Of a stretch of 64,000 nt of DNA, positions 45,092-53,919 are shown in pieces. The notes beneath the pieces are model-generated. The model had not been told where the DNA came from and did not search any database. It was given only the letters and a program-made list of their open reading frames with translations. The stretch comes from Labilibaculum sp. (GTDB lineage Bacteria; Bacteroidota; Bacteroidia; Bacteroidales; Marinifilaceae), in NCBI GenBank assembly GCA_016342745.1, contig JAEINT010000008.1:160997-224996 (forward strand), given 5' to 3'. A program made the translations under genes and the position numbers. How positions within the stretch are numbered: position 1 is the stretch's first letter; each line of letters starts with the position of its first letter.

Positions 45092-45193
45092 TACTTTATA
45101 AAAAATCATGCAGTAAGCCTTAAAGAAAATCTTTGGTATATTTAGCTTGTTTATTGCATTAAACAGATTTTCGAAAAATAAAATTAACCACAC

Positions 45194-46375
45194 ATGACCG
45201 ATTTAAAAACCAAAATTAAGGCATTCTCAAAATCAATTAATGCTGAAATTAAAGATATACGAGCACACTTACATTCCCATCCAGAATTGTCTTTTGTAGA
45301 AGTTGAAACTTCAAAATTCATTCAAAATTATTTAAAGAAAATAGGAATCCCTTACAAAAGCGGCTTTGCTAAAACAGGTATTGTTGGGAAAATTGAAGGC
45401 AAAAACCCAAACAAAAAGGTAATTGCTTTACGTTCAGATATGGATGCTTTGCCTATTACAGAAAATCCACAAAATAAATATTGTTCTATAAACAATGGTG
45501 TAATGCATGCTTGCGGGCACGATTTACACATGGCTAGCTTATTAGGAACTGCTAAAATATTAAGCGAATTTAAAGATGAATGGGAAGGAACCGTTTTGCT
45601 TATTTTTCAACCTGGTGAAGAACTATTACCAGGTGGAGCAAAATTAATGATGGAAGAAGGAGCTTTGCAACCCGAACCAGAATGGATTTTAGGGCAACAT
45701 GTTCTTCCAGATATGCCTGCTGGAACAGTTGGTTTCCGATCGGGAATGTACATGGCTTCGGGTGATGAGATTTACTTAAACATTAAAGGCAAAGGAGGCC
45801 ATGCTGCTATGCCTCACAAATGCACTGACAATGTTCTTATTGCATCTCATATTATCGTTGCATTGCAACAAATAGTAAGCAGACATTGTGATGCCAGAAT
45901 ACCTACGGTACTGTCATTTGGCAAGATGATTGCCAATGGTGCTACCAATATTATCCCCGAAGAGGTAAAAATAGAAGGTACTTTTAGAACCATGAACGAA
46001 GAATGGAGAGCAAAGGCGAAACAGTTAATTACCAACATTGCAAAATCAACAGCTTCTGGAATGGGTGCCGAGTGTGAAGTCGAGATAAGACATGGATATC
46101 CTTTTCTTGTTAATGATGAAGATTTAACTCACGAAGCCAAAAAAAATGCAATTGATATACTCGGCGATGACAAGGTTGTGAACATGGATATTAGAATGAC
46201 AACGGAAGATTTTGGGTTTTACTCGCAAAAATACCCCGTTACCTTCTATCGTTTTGGCGTTAAATCAGACAAAAACGGCTCCTTGCACACTTCAAATTTT
46301 GAAGCAAATGATGATTCGTTAGAGACATCGATGAATACAATGGCTTGGTTAGCAATCTCGCACCTAAATAAATAA
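45194..46375 (+). CDS. M20D-family amidohydrolase (hippurate hydrolase-like)
   Basis: Metal-dependent amidohydrolase that removes acyl groups from amino acids. 393 residues with the metal motifs LRSDMDALPI, MHACGHDLHMASLLG, FQPGEELLPGGAKLM and late GQHVLPDMPAGTVG. Length and motifs match the M20D group (hippurate or N-acetyl amino acid hydrolases, IAA-amino-acid hydrolases). The dimerisation domain (about 190-300) carries GKGGHAAMPH. It is cytoplasmic, with no signal peptide. Exact substrate is unknown. Confidence 0.93.
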   Translation: MTDLKTKIKAFSKSINAEIKDIRAHLHSHPELSFVEVETSKFIQNYLKKIGIPYKSGFAKTGIVGKIEGKNPNKKVIALRSDMDALPITENPQNKYCSINNGVMHACGHDLHMASLLGTAKILSEFKDEWEGTVLLIFQPGEELLPGGAKLMMEEGALQPEPEWILGQHVLPDMPAGTVGFRSGMYMASGDEIYLNIKGKGGHAAMPHKCTDNVLIASHIIVALQQIVSRHCDARIPTVLSFGKMIANGATNIIPEEVKIEGTFRTMNEEWRAKAKQLITNIAKSTASGMGAECEVEIRHGYPFLVNDEDLTHEAKKNAIDILGDDKVVNMDIRMTTEDFGFYSQKYPVTFYRFGVKSDKNGSLHTSNFEANDDSLETSMNTMAWLAISHLNK

Positions 46376-46514
46376 CCCGATCAATGCTTTGACTCAGAGC
46401 ACATTACAACAGTGATATTTCTATCTTCATAGGATAAAACACCTGAAACTCTTATTTTGGTCTACTGTTCATTATTTAATCTGTTTCAAAATAATACATT
46501 TCTATTGAAATTTG

Positions 46515-46545
46515 TTTCTCCATTTAAAATATGATATTACATTTG
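46515..46545 (+). promoter_or_regulatory. Bacteroidota promoter for the ferredoxin gene
   Basis: TTTC (46515-46518), 19 bases, then TACATTTG (46538-46545), about 30 bases before the ATG. Confidence 0.65.
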
Positions 46546-46575
46546 TCTTAGTATTAACACTAAAATTTAAAGAAA

Positions 46576-46746
46576 ATGGCTTACGTAATTAACGAAGACT
46601 GTATCTCTTGCGGTTCTTGTGAAGGAGAATGTCCTGTTGAAGCAATCTCTATGGGTGATGAGCATTATGTAATCGACGCTGATCTTTGTACTGACTGTGG
46701 TACTTGCGTTGACGCTTGTCCTGTAGAAGCTATTCACGCAGAATAA
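46576..46746 (+). CDS. 2[4Fe-4S] ferredoxin
   Basis: A complete 56-residue gene. Two clusters of the classic clostridial-type motif are visible: CISCGSCEGECPVEA (Cys 9, 12, 15, 19) and CTDCGTCVDACPVEA (Cys 38, 41, 44, 48). Each cluster uses three cysteines of its own CxxCxxC and the remote cysteine of the other motif. It is the small electron carrier for pyruvate:ferredoxin oxidoreductase or hydrogenase-type enzymes and points to an anaerobic or microaerobic metabolism. It has its own promoter and terminator, so it is expressed alone. Confidence 0.97.
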   Translation: MAYVINEDCISCGSCEGECPVEAISMGDEHYVIDADLCTDCGTCVDACPVEAIHAE

Positions 46747-46765
46747 TCGTAATTTACCGATATTT

Positions 46766-46798
46766 AAAAAGCCAGTGATCAAATCACTGGCTTTTTTT
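46766..46798. terminator. Bidirectional terminator
   Basis: The 14-bp stem 46766-46779 with 46783-46796 ends in A5 and T7 runs, between the convergent ferredoxin and cyclo-ligase genes. Confidence 0.9.
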
Positions 46799-46800
46799 AT

Positions 46801-47349
46801 TTAATAAACAATTGCATCCATTTTAATATCGTGTTCATCGATCGGAACATCATCCAAAAGCTGAAAGTGAAAACAAATTCCAACTTTATAAGCACTTAAG
46901 GATTGCAACAATCGATCGTAATAAGCTTTTCCTCTACCCATTCTGTTATTTGCTTTATCAAAAGCAACTCCTGGAATTAAAATCAAATCAATTTCATCTT
47001 CAGCCATAAATACAGGTCCATCTGGCTCGGGTATTCCATAATTTTCACCATCAACCAATTCCTCTTTCCCTGCAAATACTTTTAAATCCAGCGTTTGCCC
47101 TTTAACACTAGGAAGAATAACTTTTTTCTCTTTCGCCCACTTACAAACAAAATCATGTGAAAACACCTCATCCTTCATCGACCAATATAACATGATTGTT
47201 CTAGCTTCTTTAAATTCCTTCAAGCTCTCAAGTTTTTCGAGAATAGGCATTGACATTTCCTTACTTTGCTGCTCAGAATAATTTTGCTTAAGCAGTTTTA
47301 TTTCCTTTCGGATAATTCTTTTTTGTTGGTCGATATCAGCAGTGTTCAT
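46801..47349 (-). CDS. 5-formyltetrahydrofolate cyclo-ligase
   Basis: Converts 5-formyl-THF to 5,10-methenyl-THF with ATP, recycling folate. 182 residues; the family motifs RKEIKLLKQN, WSMKDEVFSHDFV (substrate loop) and the ATP-binding LIPGVAFDKANNRMGRGKAYYDRLL are clear. It is the last gene of the gldB-nitrilase-cyclo-ligase unit, 8 bases behind the nitrilase gene. Confidence 0.95.
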   Translation of the reverse strand: MNTADIDQQKRIIRKEIKLLKQNYSEQQSKEMSMPILEKLESLKEFKEARTIMLYWSMKDEVFSHDFVCKWAKEKKVILPSVKGQTLDLKVFAGKEELVDGENYGIPEPDGPVFMAEDEIDLILIPGVAFDKANNRMGRGKAYYDRLLQSLSAYKVGICFHFQLLDDVPIDEHDIKMDAIVY

Positions 47350-47357
47350 TATTGAGG

Positions 47358-48143
47358 CTATTCGTAAATATCTGTTCGTCTGTCTTCAAAAGCGTTATTC
47401 AATGGAGTTATCATTTTGTTCCGCGCAATTAATGGATCAATATCAACAATCAAAACTTCTTCTCCTTTATTCGCTTTAGCAAGAAGCTCTCCTTTTGGAT
47501 TTGCAATTATTGATTGTCCCGTAAAACAAAGCTCCTTTTCGATTCCAATTCGATTTGCTGTAGCAATGAAAATTCGATTGACCAATGCATAAGAAGGAAT
47601 AACCGATTGTGCATATGGCAATACCAAATTGGAAGGATGCAAAATAAGATCGACTCCTTTCAAAGCCAATTTACGCCAAACTTCGGGAAACATCCAATCG
47701 AAACAAACCAGCATCCCAATTTTCACACCTTTAATTTCAAAAACCGGCAATCCTAAGTTGCCTTGCTTAAATATCTGCTTTTCATTCATGAAAAGATGCA
47801 ATTTCCGATAAGTTCCTATAATTCCATCCCCATTTAGCAACACCGAAGAATTGTATAAACTATCATTTTCTTTTTCTGCGAAACCAGTAGCAATCGTAAA
47901 ACCATACAATTTACATTTAGCTTGAAGAAAATCTAGAAATACACTAGACTTAATCGTTTCAGCTAAACTGAAAGCCTCTTCCTTAGAATTAAAATTGTAA
48001 CCCGAATTCGCTAACTCAGGCAATACAACCAAGTCAGCCTTTTTTACTTGCTCTAATAAGTCAGTTAAGACAGCTAAAGTCGCTTTTAGATCTCCAAATA
48101 CTGGAGCGAATTGAATGATCGCTAGTTTCATGGCAGTTTTCAT
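47358..48143 (-). CDS. Nitrilase-family carbon-nitrogen hydrolase
   Basis: Amidase of the nitrilase superfamily. From the ATG at 48143 the protein has 261 residues, with catalytic E43 in VVLPELANSGYNF, the lysine in TYRKLHLFM and the nucleophilic cysteine in MLVCFDWMFPEVWR. The start at 48143 overlaps the gldB stop by one base (TGATG), which favours translational coupling; an ATG at 48131 would give the more usual MKLAIIQF opening. An upstream TTG is unlikely. Substrate unknown. Confidence 0.9.
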   Translation of the reverse strand: MKTAMKLAIIQFAPVFGDLKATLAVLTDLLEQVKKADLVVLPELANSGYNFNSKEEAFSLAETIKSSVFLDFLQAKCKLYGFTIATGFAEKENDSLYNSSVLLNGDGIIGTYRKLHLFMNEKQIFKQGNLGLPVFEIKGVKIGMLVCFDWMFPEVWRKLALKGVDLILHPSNLVLPYAQSVIPSYALVNRIFIATANRIGIEKELCFTGQSIIANPKGELLAKANKGEEVLIVDIDPLIARNKMITPLNNAFEDRRTDIYE

Positions 48144-49156
48144 CAAGGTTGATAGCCAGACTCACGAAGAAGCATTCCGTAATCATTCTCCTTCATCAAA
48201 TCAACTAAGGTAAATCCTTCATGTTTGTTCATGTACTGCTTTACAATTTGTAAACCAAGCCAAATTCCAGTTCTAGAAGGTGATTCTTGTGGCATTCCTG
48301 GAGTAAAAGGACCATCGTTTATATATTTAATAATGGTTCTGTAATCAGTGCTAAATAAATGTTTTTGTTCGATAACATATCCCCACATCAACTCCTGATT
48401 TTCAACGCACCACTCAAACTCTGACTCTGAATATTTCAAAATATCTGATTCATTCTTGTCTGGCATCATCGCCTGAACAAAAAATCTTATTTTCCCCTGA
48501 TAGATCATGTTACTGATTAGATCATCTTTTAGGGGTTGAAAAGGAAATTCGGTTAAGCCATAAGCCAAAACAACATCTTGCGAAATGCGCTCAGGAATCA
48601 TATTTTCCCTAGCATACATTGGTGTACCCAGATAAGAGTAAAACTCACAATCTTCACCCAAATATTTATCTAAACTAATCCCAACCAAATTTTCAGCTAC
48701 AACTATCGATTGATTAAAACCTGAAATTTGAGCATAAAAATTAGGAACTGGTTTGCTTGGATAATAATACTTCAAGTACTTAAATGCATCTTTTAATTCT
48801 CTCTCCTCTTTTTCTAAAGAAGGAAATACTTCCGAAACTCTATTGGCTACCAAAGTCATTGTGGAATCATTTAAAAACTTGTTTAAATATTCCATATAAT
48901 TTGGATCATTAGAATCTCCTAAACCAATTACTTTATTACTGTACATTGGTAACACATCAATATATCTTTTCCTTAACTGATTAATATCTGGATTCTGCTT
49001 CAAGGCAAAAAGCTCTTGATCAAATCGTAGAATCTTAACTTCTAATTGGATATCTGATGTATCAGGTTTTTTAGGACCCGAATTACACGAAACAAGTAAG
49101 GTAAATAGCAGAATTAAAATATTCCTACTTATATTTTTATAGTAATTCAAGTACAT
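48143..49156 (-). CDS. gldB: Gliding motility lipoprotein GldB
   Basis: Lipoprotein required for gliding motility and T9SS function in Flavobacterium. 337 residues; the signal peptide ends in the lipobox LLVSC (C24). The sequence follows the GldB pattern, with RFDQELFALKQNPDINQLRKRY near the start, LNDSTMTLV, SIVVAENLVGISLDKYLGED, the EMISQD-like RISQDVVLAYG, and GTWLGLQIVKQY-like GIWLGLQIVKQYMN near the C-terminus. It opens the operon with the nitrilase and cyclo-ligase. A decayed nadE fragment lies upstream, divergent. In some flavobacteria nadE and gldB are adjacent. The presence of a T9SS is supported by the 55-59 kb genes. Confidence 0.88.
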   Translation of the reverse strand: MYLNYYKNISRNILILLFTLLVSCNSGPKKPDTSDIQLEVKILRFDQELFALKQNPDINQLRKRYIDVLPMYSNKVIGLGDSNDPNYMEYLNKFLNDSTMTLVANRVSEVFPSLEKEERELKDAFKYLKYYYPSKPVPNFYAQISGFNQSIVVAENLVGISLDKYLGEDCEFYSYLGTPMYARENMIPERISQDVVLAYGLTEFPFQPLKDDLISNMIYQGKIRFFVQAMMPDKNESDILKYSESEFEWCVENQELMWGYVIEQKHLFSTDYRTIIKYINDGPFTPGMPQESPSRTGIWLGLQIVKQYMNKHEGFTLVDLMKENDYGMLLRESGYQP

Positions 49157-49298
49157 TCTTCTGAATTAAATGAGTGCTAACTGTAATTGTGTTTCTCAAA
49201 AATATTAAAAATAAGTTAAGTGAGGATTATTGTCCCCTAATATTCTCAAAACAATAATTTCACATCTGAATCTATATTGCTGATCAGAGAAATATCTA

Positions 49299-49628
49299 TT
49301 CCCTATTTCGAACACTAAATTATGTCTCGATCAAAAGAATTCGGATTCTTTACCCGATTACGATGTGTTAGACGGCATTTTATTCCGATATATAGAAAAA
49401 AATATGTCTTCGGAAGAAATAATTCAATAAGATTTCGAAGCTGAAATCGTATCAAAGACCATTCGAATGGCAAACATGAATGCATACAAAAGATTCCAGA
49501 CTCCGCCTATTTTACGCGTTTCACCGAAGGCTTTTGGCTTTGATCAAAAAAATACCTTAGTAGAAAAACACTATCCAATGGGTATAAACACCTATAAAAT
49601 AGCATGTTGTCGAACATTACGTAAATAA
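49299..49628 (+). pseudogene. Decayed 3' fragment of NAD synthetase (nadE)
   Basis: On the plus strand a frame reads from about 49299 to TAA at 49626, with an in-frame TAA at 49428. It reproduces the C-terminus of glutamine-dependent NAD synthetase: DQKNSDSLPDYDVLDGILF, RYIEKNMSSEEII, then after the stop RMANMNAYKRFQTPPI and LRVSPKAFG. The 5' two thirds (P-loop and ammonia channel) are missing. The final GRRMP-like stretch is altered. A functional nadE must lie elsewhere, or the enzyme is replaced. Confidence 0.85.
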
Positions 49629-49671
49629 TGAAATTTTTCTTCATTCGTTTTCTCATTTCATTTCATTTGTA

Positions 49672-49679
49672 TACTTTTG
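49672..49679 (+). promoter_or_regulatory. Promoter -7 box for the Crp/Fnr regulator
   Basis: TACTTTTG, an exact TAnnTTTG, about 50 bases before the ATG at 49730, with a T-rich -33 region 20 bases further up. Confidence 0.5.
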
Positions 49680-49729
49680 AAGTGTTTTAAAACATACAAT
49701 GTATTTTAATTTGATATTCCACTTTGTGT

Positions 49730-50446
49730 ATGATTGAGAATGATAGAAAATCGAGAGAGGTTATTTGTGGGGAAGTAATAAACAATACAAGTTCTGTATT
49801 TAATGTTCTTTCTCCTTCGGAAAAAGAAGAGCTAATGGCAAATATGACCTGTTCTTTTTTTAAGAAGGGTGAATACATATATAAAGAAGGTGAAAGACCA
49901 ATTGGATTGGTTTGTTTATCGGATGGAAAGGTGAAGATTTTTAAAGAAGGTGTTGGTGGTCGTGAGCAGATTGTTCGTATGGCGAAACCGATTGGCTTTA
50001 TTGGATATCGTGCTTTATTTGCAGAAGAAAACAACATTGCTTCAGCTGTTGCTATTGAAGACTCTGTAACATGTACAGTTAGCTACGAACTAATTTTAAA
50101 ATTGATTCGTTCTAATGCAGAACTTTCATTGTGCATCATCCGTTCGTTGTCAACTGAACTAGGATTCTCTAATAACCGTACCATTACTTTAACTCAAAAA
50201 CACATTCGTGGAAGATTGGCTGAATCGCTTTTATTCCTGAGAGATACTTATGGTTTTGAGGACGATGAAGCAACCATTAAGGTTTATCTTTCAAGAGAAG
50301 ATATTGCTAACCTTTCGAATATGACTACATCGAATGCAATTCGTACGCTTTCAACTTTTGCAAGCGAAGGTGTAATTTCTATTGATGGCCGAAAAATTAA
50401 AATTATAGACAAGGTAAGATTAGATCGTATTAGCAAATTAGGTTAA
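49730..50446 (+). CDS. Crp/Fnr-family transcriptional regulator
   Basis: 238 residues from the ATG at 49730; a TTG at 49724 would add two. The cNMP-binding-type jelly roll (about 20-140) has GEYIYKEGERPIGLVCLSDGKVKIFKEG and PIGFIGYRALFAEE. The usual cAMP-binding residues are not all present, and there is no N-terminal Cys cluster for an Fe-S centre. A helix links to a winged HTH (about 160-235) with LSREDIANLSNMTTSNAIRTLSTFASEGVI as recognition helix. Members in Bacteroidota sense redox or other signals. Targets unknown. Confidence 0.92.
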   Translation: MIENDRKSREVICGEVINNTSSVFNVLSPSEKEELMANMTCSFFKKGEYIYKEGERPIGLVCLSDGKVKIFKEGVGGREQIVRMAKPIGFIGYRALFAEENNIASAVAIEDSVTCTVSYELILKLIRSNAELSLCIIRSLSTELGFSNNRTITLTQKHIRGRLAESLLFLRDTYGFEDDEATIKVYLSREDIANLSNMTTSNAIRTLSTFASEGVISIDGRKIKIIDKVRLDRISKLG

Positions 50447-50468
50447 AACCTGATTTTCGAAAATATAC

Positions 50469-50495
50469 AAAGCCATCTCATTAGGGATGGCTTTT
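50469..50495 (+). terminator. Terminator after the Crp/Fnr gene
   Basis: The 9-bp stem AAAGCCATC (50469-50477) with GATGGCTTT (50486-50494) is followed by a T-rich tail. Confidence 0.8.
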
Positions 50496-50536
50496 CGTTT
50501 ATATTAAAAACTGTAGGTAATATTCGAATGCTTGTG

Positions 50537-50625
50537 TTAGGGATATAAACGGATACCCCACAGCGAAGAATGAGTAAGGAGTAGAAGTGAATAGCCCGCC
50601 ACGAGTTTACGAGGGGAACACCCAA
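50537..50625. repeat. Candidate dispersed intergenic repeat
   Basis: About 90 bases between the Crp/Fnr terminator and the MurF/Alr stop. Base composition is clearly richer in G and C than the other spacers, there is no ORF, and the sequence contains internal near-repeats (GCGAAGAATGAGTAAGGAG, GTAGAAGTGAATAGCCC) and a short GGGGAACACCC end. It reads like a REP- or MITE-type element. Only one copy is visible here, so the call rests on composition and structure. Confidence 0.4.
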
Positions 50626-50631
50626 AATATT

Positions 50632-53106
50632 TTATTCCTGAAAATAGATCCGTTTTACACGACGAGAAATTGTTGTCAGAATTTCATAAGGAATGGTATC
50701 CAACTGCTCAGCCAGCTTGCTAACCAAATAGTCGTCACCAAAAATAGTCACAGCATCTCCTTCTTTAGCGTTCACATTTGTGAGATCGATCATACTCATA
50801 TCCATACAAACATTGCCAACAACCGGAACTAATTTACCGTTCACCACTACCTTGCCAACTCCATTACTGAGTTTTCTATTAAAGCCGTCGGCATAACCTA
50901 TTGGAATTACGCCAATGCGTGTATCGCTCTGCAATTGGCCTTTTCGACCATAACCAACCGTATTCTCTTTTGCGACTTGTTTTATTTGAGAGATCGTGGT
51001 TTTTAAACTGCTTACATTCATCAACTTTTCTTGATGTGTAGCACTAACTCCATACAGACCAATTCCCAAACGAACCATATCAAATTGTGCCTCTGGGAAG
51101 CGTTCTATTCCTGCAGAATTCAAGATATGTTTATCGATATGATAAGGGAAGTGCTTTCTGATTTGTTCGCTCCACAGATTAAACAAATCGATTTGCTGAG
51201 CTGTAAAATCATCGTGTTGTGACTCATCTGCTCCTGCTAAATGTGAAAATATTGACTGAATGAAAAAGTGGTCGTTATCCTTAATGGTATCGCCCAATTG
51301 TGCCAAATCATCCTCCACAAATCCCAAGCGATGCATTCCCGTATCCAATTTGATGTGGATTGGGTATTTTTTCACTCCATTTCTTCGCAATGCCTTCTCA
51401 AAATCAGCACAAATACTGTGGTTGTATATTTCTGGCTGCAGGCGATACTCAATCATCGTATCGAAACTATGAGGCTCTGGATTCATCACAATTATGGGAA
51501 TTGTAACGCCAGCATTTCGCAGCTCAACACCTTCGTCTGCAATGGCTACTGCCAAATAATCAACCCGATGATATTGCAATAAATTTGCGATTTCAGTAGA
51601 CCCACTTCCGTAAGAAAAAGCTTTCACCATAACCACCAATTTAGTGCTTGGCGTAAGCAATGAACGAAAATAGTTTAGGTTGTGCACCATGGCACTCATA
51701 TTCACCTCCAAAACGGTCTGATGGGCCTTATATTGAAGAACATTAGATATTCTTTCAAAATGAAATGGCCTCGCTCCTTTGATCAGAATGAGTTCATTTT
51801 TGAATTGATTTCGATTCAAATCTGCAAGAAACACATCGGTTGACCGATAAAAAGATGTATCGCACTTAAACATTTTAGATTGAGCTGAAATTGCCTCTCC
51901 AACACCAATCAATCGATCTACTTTTTTTTGCTCAAGCATTTTGGCAACCAAAGCATACAATTTTTTATCACTGTATCCCGACTGCAATATGTCCGATAAG
52001 AGTAAAGTTGTCTTCTTATCTGTTTGTTGTTGATTTGCTAGATCTAAAGCGATTTCTAGCGATCCTAAATCAGAATTATAATAATCATTAATCAGCGTAC
52101 AATCATTAATTCCTTCCTTTATTTCCAATCGCATTGCGATTGGTTCTAATTTCTGAATTTGCTTGCTTATAATTTGATCTGAAACCCTAAGACTTTGCAA
52201 GCAGAGATAACACAATATTGCGTTATCAACTGATGCCCTATCGGTAAAAGGGACTGTGATTATTTTTTTTTCATTAAAAGATTTTAGTTCAAGATGCGTT
52301 TGACCACCTGATATACGCTCACTAACTACTTTTAAGTCTGCAGGATGTTTTCGCGACCAAGTAATATTATTTTTCTTATTCCCATATTCTACTTGCAGGG
52401 CCTTCCCGATTAGAGGTTCATCCGAACAATAGATAATGCTTTCGCAAGAAGAGAATAATTTAATCTTCTCTTTTAATTTATGAAGTTTGCCTTTGAAATT
52501 TTCGTTATGCGCATCGCCCAAGTGTGTAAATACACCAATAGTAGGTTTAATAATTTCTGCCAAACGTTCCATTTCACCAGTCTGTGAAATTCCAGCTTCA
52601 AAAATTCCCATTTCAGCATCGGCACTCATATTCCAAACCGATAAAGGAACTCCAACCTGTGAATTATAGCTTTTGGGACTACGAACGATAGAATAGGATT
52701 CGTTCAACAATTGGTACAACCATTCTTTCACAATGGTTTTTCCATTGCTTCCTGTTATGCCAATTACCGGATAGGTAAATTTTTCTCTATGCTGACAAAC
52801 TAGTTTTTGAAGTGCCAATAAGGTATCGTCTACTAGTACAAATGCTGCATCAGGACAATCAATAGAATTGGTACTCTCCGATTCACTAATTACAAAGGCT
52901 CGAACACCTTTTTGATACAAATCTGCTACATAAGAATGCCCATCGTGTCTTTCACCTACGATTGCAAAAAAGAGCGATTCCTCTGGCAATTGCAAAGCTC
53001 TACTATCAATCGATAAGGAAGTAATTTTAACATTTACATTCCCATAAATTTCACCTCCAACAAGAGAAGCAATCGATTCAATAGTGTACAATTGAGCAGA
53101 AGTCAT
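50632..53106 (-). CDS. Fused MurF ligase / alanine racemase
   Basis: 824-residue bifunctional enzyme of peptidoglycan synthesis. The N-terminal half is MurF, adding D-Ala-D-Ala to UDP-MurNAc-tripeptide: ATP site GITGSNGKT (116-124), KSYNSQVGVPLSVWN, and the GHVHLGDAHNENF-type motif. The C-terminal half (from about 460) is alanine racemase with the PLP lysine in VVMVKAFSYGSGS (near 495), HIKLDTGMHRLGF, the MVRLGIGLYG stretch and the C-terminal tyrosine in GDAVTIFGDDY. This fusion is common in Bacteroidota and couples D-Ala supply to its use. It is 11 bases behind tdk. Confidence 0.95.
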   Translation of the reverse strand: MTSAQLYTIESIASLVGGEIYGNVNVKITSLSIDSRALQLPEESLFFAIVGERHDGHSYVADLYQKGVRAFVISESESTNSIDCPDAAFVLVDDTLLALQKLVCQHREKFTYPVIGITGSNGKTIVKEWLYQLLNESYSIVRSPKSYNSQVGVPLSVWNMSADAEMGIFEAGISQTGEMERLAEIIKPTIGVFTHLGDAHNENFKGKLHKLKEKIKLFSSCESIIYCSDEPLIGKALQVEYGNKKNNITWSRKHPADLKVVSERISGGQTHLELKSFNEKKIITVPFTDRASVDNAILCYLCLQSLRVSDQIISKQIQKLEPIAMRLEIKEGINDCTLINDYYNSDLGSLEIALDLANQQQTDKKTTLLLSDILQSGYSDKKLYALVAKMLEQKKVDRLIGVGEAISAQSKMFKCDTSFYRSTDVFLADLNRNQFKNELILIKGARPFHFERISNVLQYKAHQTVLEVNMSAMVHNLNYFRSLLTPSTKLVVMVKAFSYGSGSTEIANLLQYHRVDYLAVAIADEGVELRNAGVTIPIIVMNPEPHSFDTMIEYRLQPEIYNHSICADFEKALRRNGVKKYPIHIKLDTGMHRLGFVEDDLAQLGDTIKDNDHFFIQSIFSHLAGADESQHDDFTAQQIDLFNLWSEQIRKHFPYHIDKHILNSAGIERFPEAQFDMVRLGIGLYGVSATHQEKLMNVSSLKTTISQIKQVAKENTVGYGRKGQLQSDTRIGVIPIGYADGFNRKLSNGVGKVVVNGKLVPVVGNVCMDMSMIDLTNVNAKEGDAVTIFGDDYLVSKLAEQLDTIPYEILTTISRRVKRIYFQE

Positions 53107-53117
53107 TTTGCAGCCAT

Positions 53118-53708
53118 TTATTTATTTGAAGTATCCTGATAAATTTTCTGGTAACAGTTTCTACAAAGAGGTTCATACTCGCTTTTTTCGCCTAACAAAA
53201 CCAACTTATCAGCTTCTGCTAAACGATGAGAATAATTTGCTAAATTTCCGCAACGCATACAAACGGCATGCACTTTTGTGACGTATTCTGCTGTTGCCAT
53301 TAAAGAAGGAATTGGTCCGAATGGATTTCCTTTAAAGTCCATATCTAAGCCTGCTACAATCACACGAATTCCTTGATTTGCCAATTCGTTACACACTTCA
53401 GCTAAACCTTCATCGAAAAATTGTGCTTCATCAATACCAACAACATCTACATTACTTGCAAGCAATAAAATATTTGCAGAAGTTTCAACAGGAGTTGAAC
53501 GAATAGAGTTAGAATTATGAGAAACCACTTCATCTTCAGAATATCTCACATCGATATGAGGTTTAAAAATTTCGACCTGCTGACGTGCAATTTTAGCACG
53601 GTTTAAACGACGAATTAATTCTTCAGTTTTACCAGAAAACATTGAACCAACAATTACTTCGACCCAACCATTTTTTCCAGCTCTATTTATATCATTCTCA
53701 AGAAACAT
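53118..53708 (-). CDS. tdk: Thymidine kinase
   Basis: Type II thymidine kinase that salvages thymidine. 196 residues with P-loop GSMFSGKT (21-28), the lid segment, [14 protein letters not shown] (Walker B), [17 protein letters not shown] and zinc-ribbon cysteines in CMRCGNLA and CRNCY. Length is normal. Followed by murF/alr, likely on one transcript. Confidence 0.96.
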   Translation of the reverse strand: MFLENDINRAGKNGWVEVIVGSMFSGKTEELIRRLNRAKIARQQVEIFKPHIDVRYSEDEVVSHNSNSIRSTPVETSANILLLASNVDVVGIDEAQFFDEGLAEVCNELANQGIRVIVAGLDMDFKGNPFGPIPSLMATAEYVTKVHAVCMRCGNLANYSHRLAEADKLVLLGEKSEYEPLCRNCYQKIYQDTSNK

Positions 53709-53742
53709 GTAGACAACTTTTAGCTTATTTTACATAGATACA

Positions 53743-53750
53743 CAAAAATA
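53743..53750 (-). promoter_or_regulatory. Promoter -7 box for tdk-murF/alr
   Basis: The minus strand reads TATTTTTG, an exact TAnnTTTG, about 35 bases before the tdk ATG. Confidence 0.45.
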
Positions 53751-53869
53751 GGAAAACACTTTCAGACTTACCTTACTGTGTTGATAAACTTTTGAACAAT
53801 ACTTTGCAGAAAGAAAGCGTTTTTATCTAATTGATGCATCACACAAGTACATTATACAAAAAATAGCTT

Positions 53870-53877
53870 TACTTTTG
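53870..53877 (+). promoter_or_regulatory. Promoter -7 box for the charged protein-rsmI unit
   Basis: TACTTTTG, an exact TAnnTTTG. It falls inside the extra stretch that an upstream start at 53875 would need, so it supports the ATG at 53920. Confidence 0.55.
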
Positions 53878-53919
53878 TACATTAGAATTTCATATTCTAA
53901 TTACTCTAAAACCTTGCTC

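Noticed and set aside
44960..45193. Short overlapping frames on both strands (about 61 and 74 codons)
   Set aside because: Low-complexity composition, no start context and a promoter core inside.
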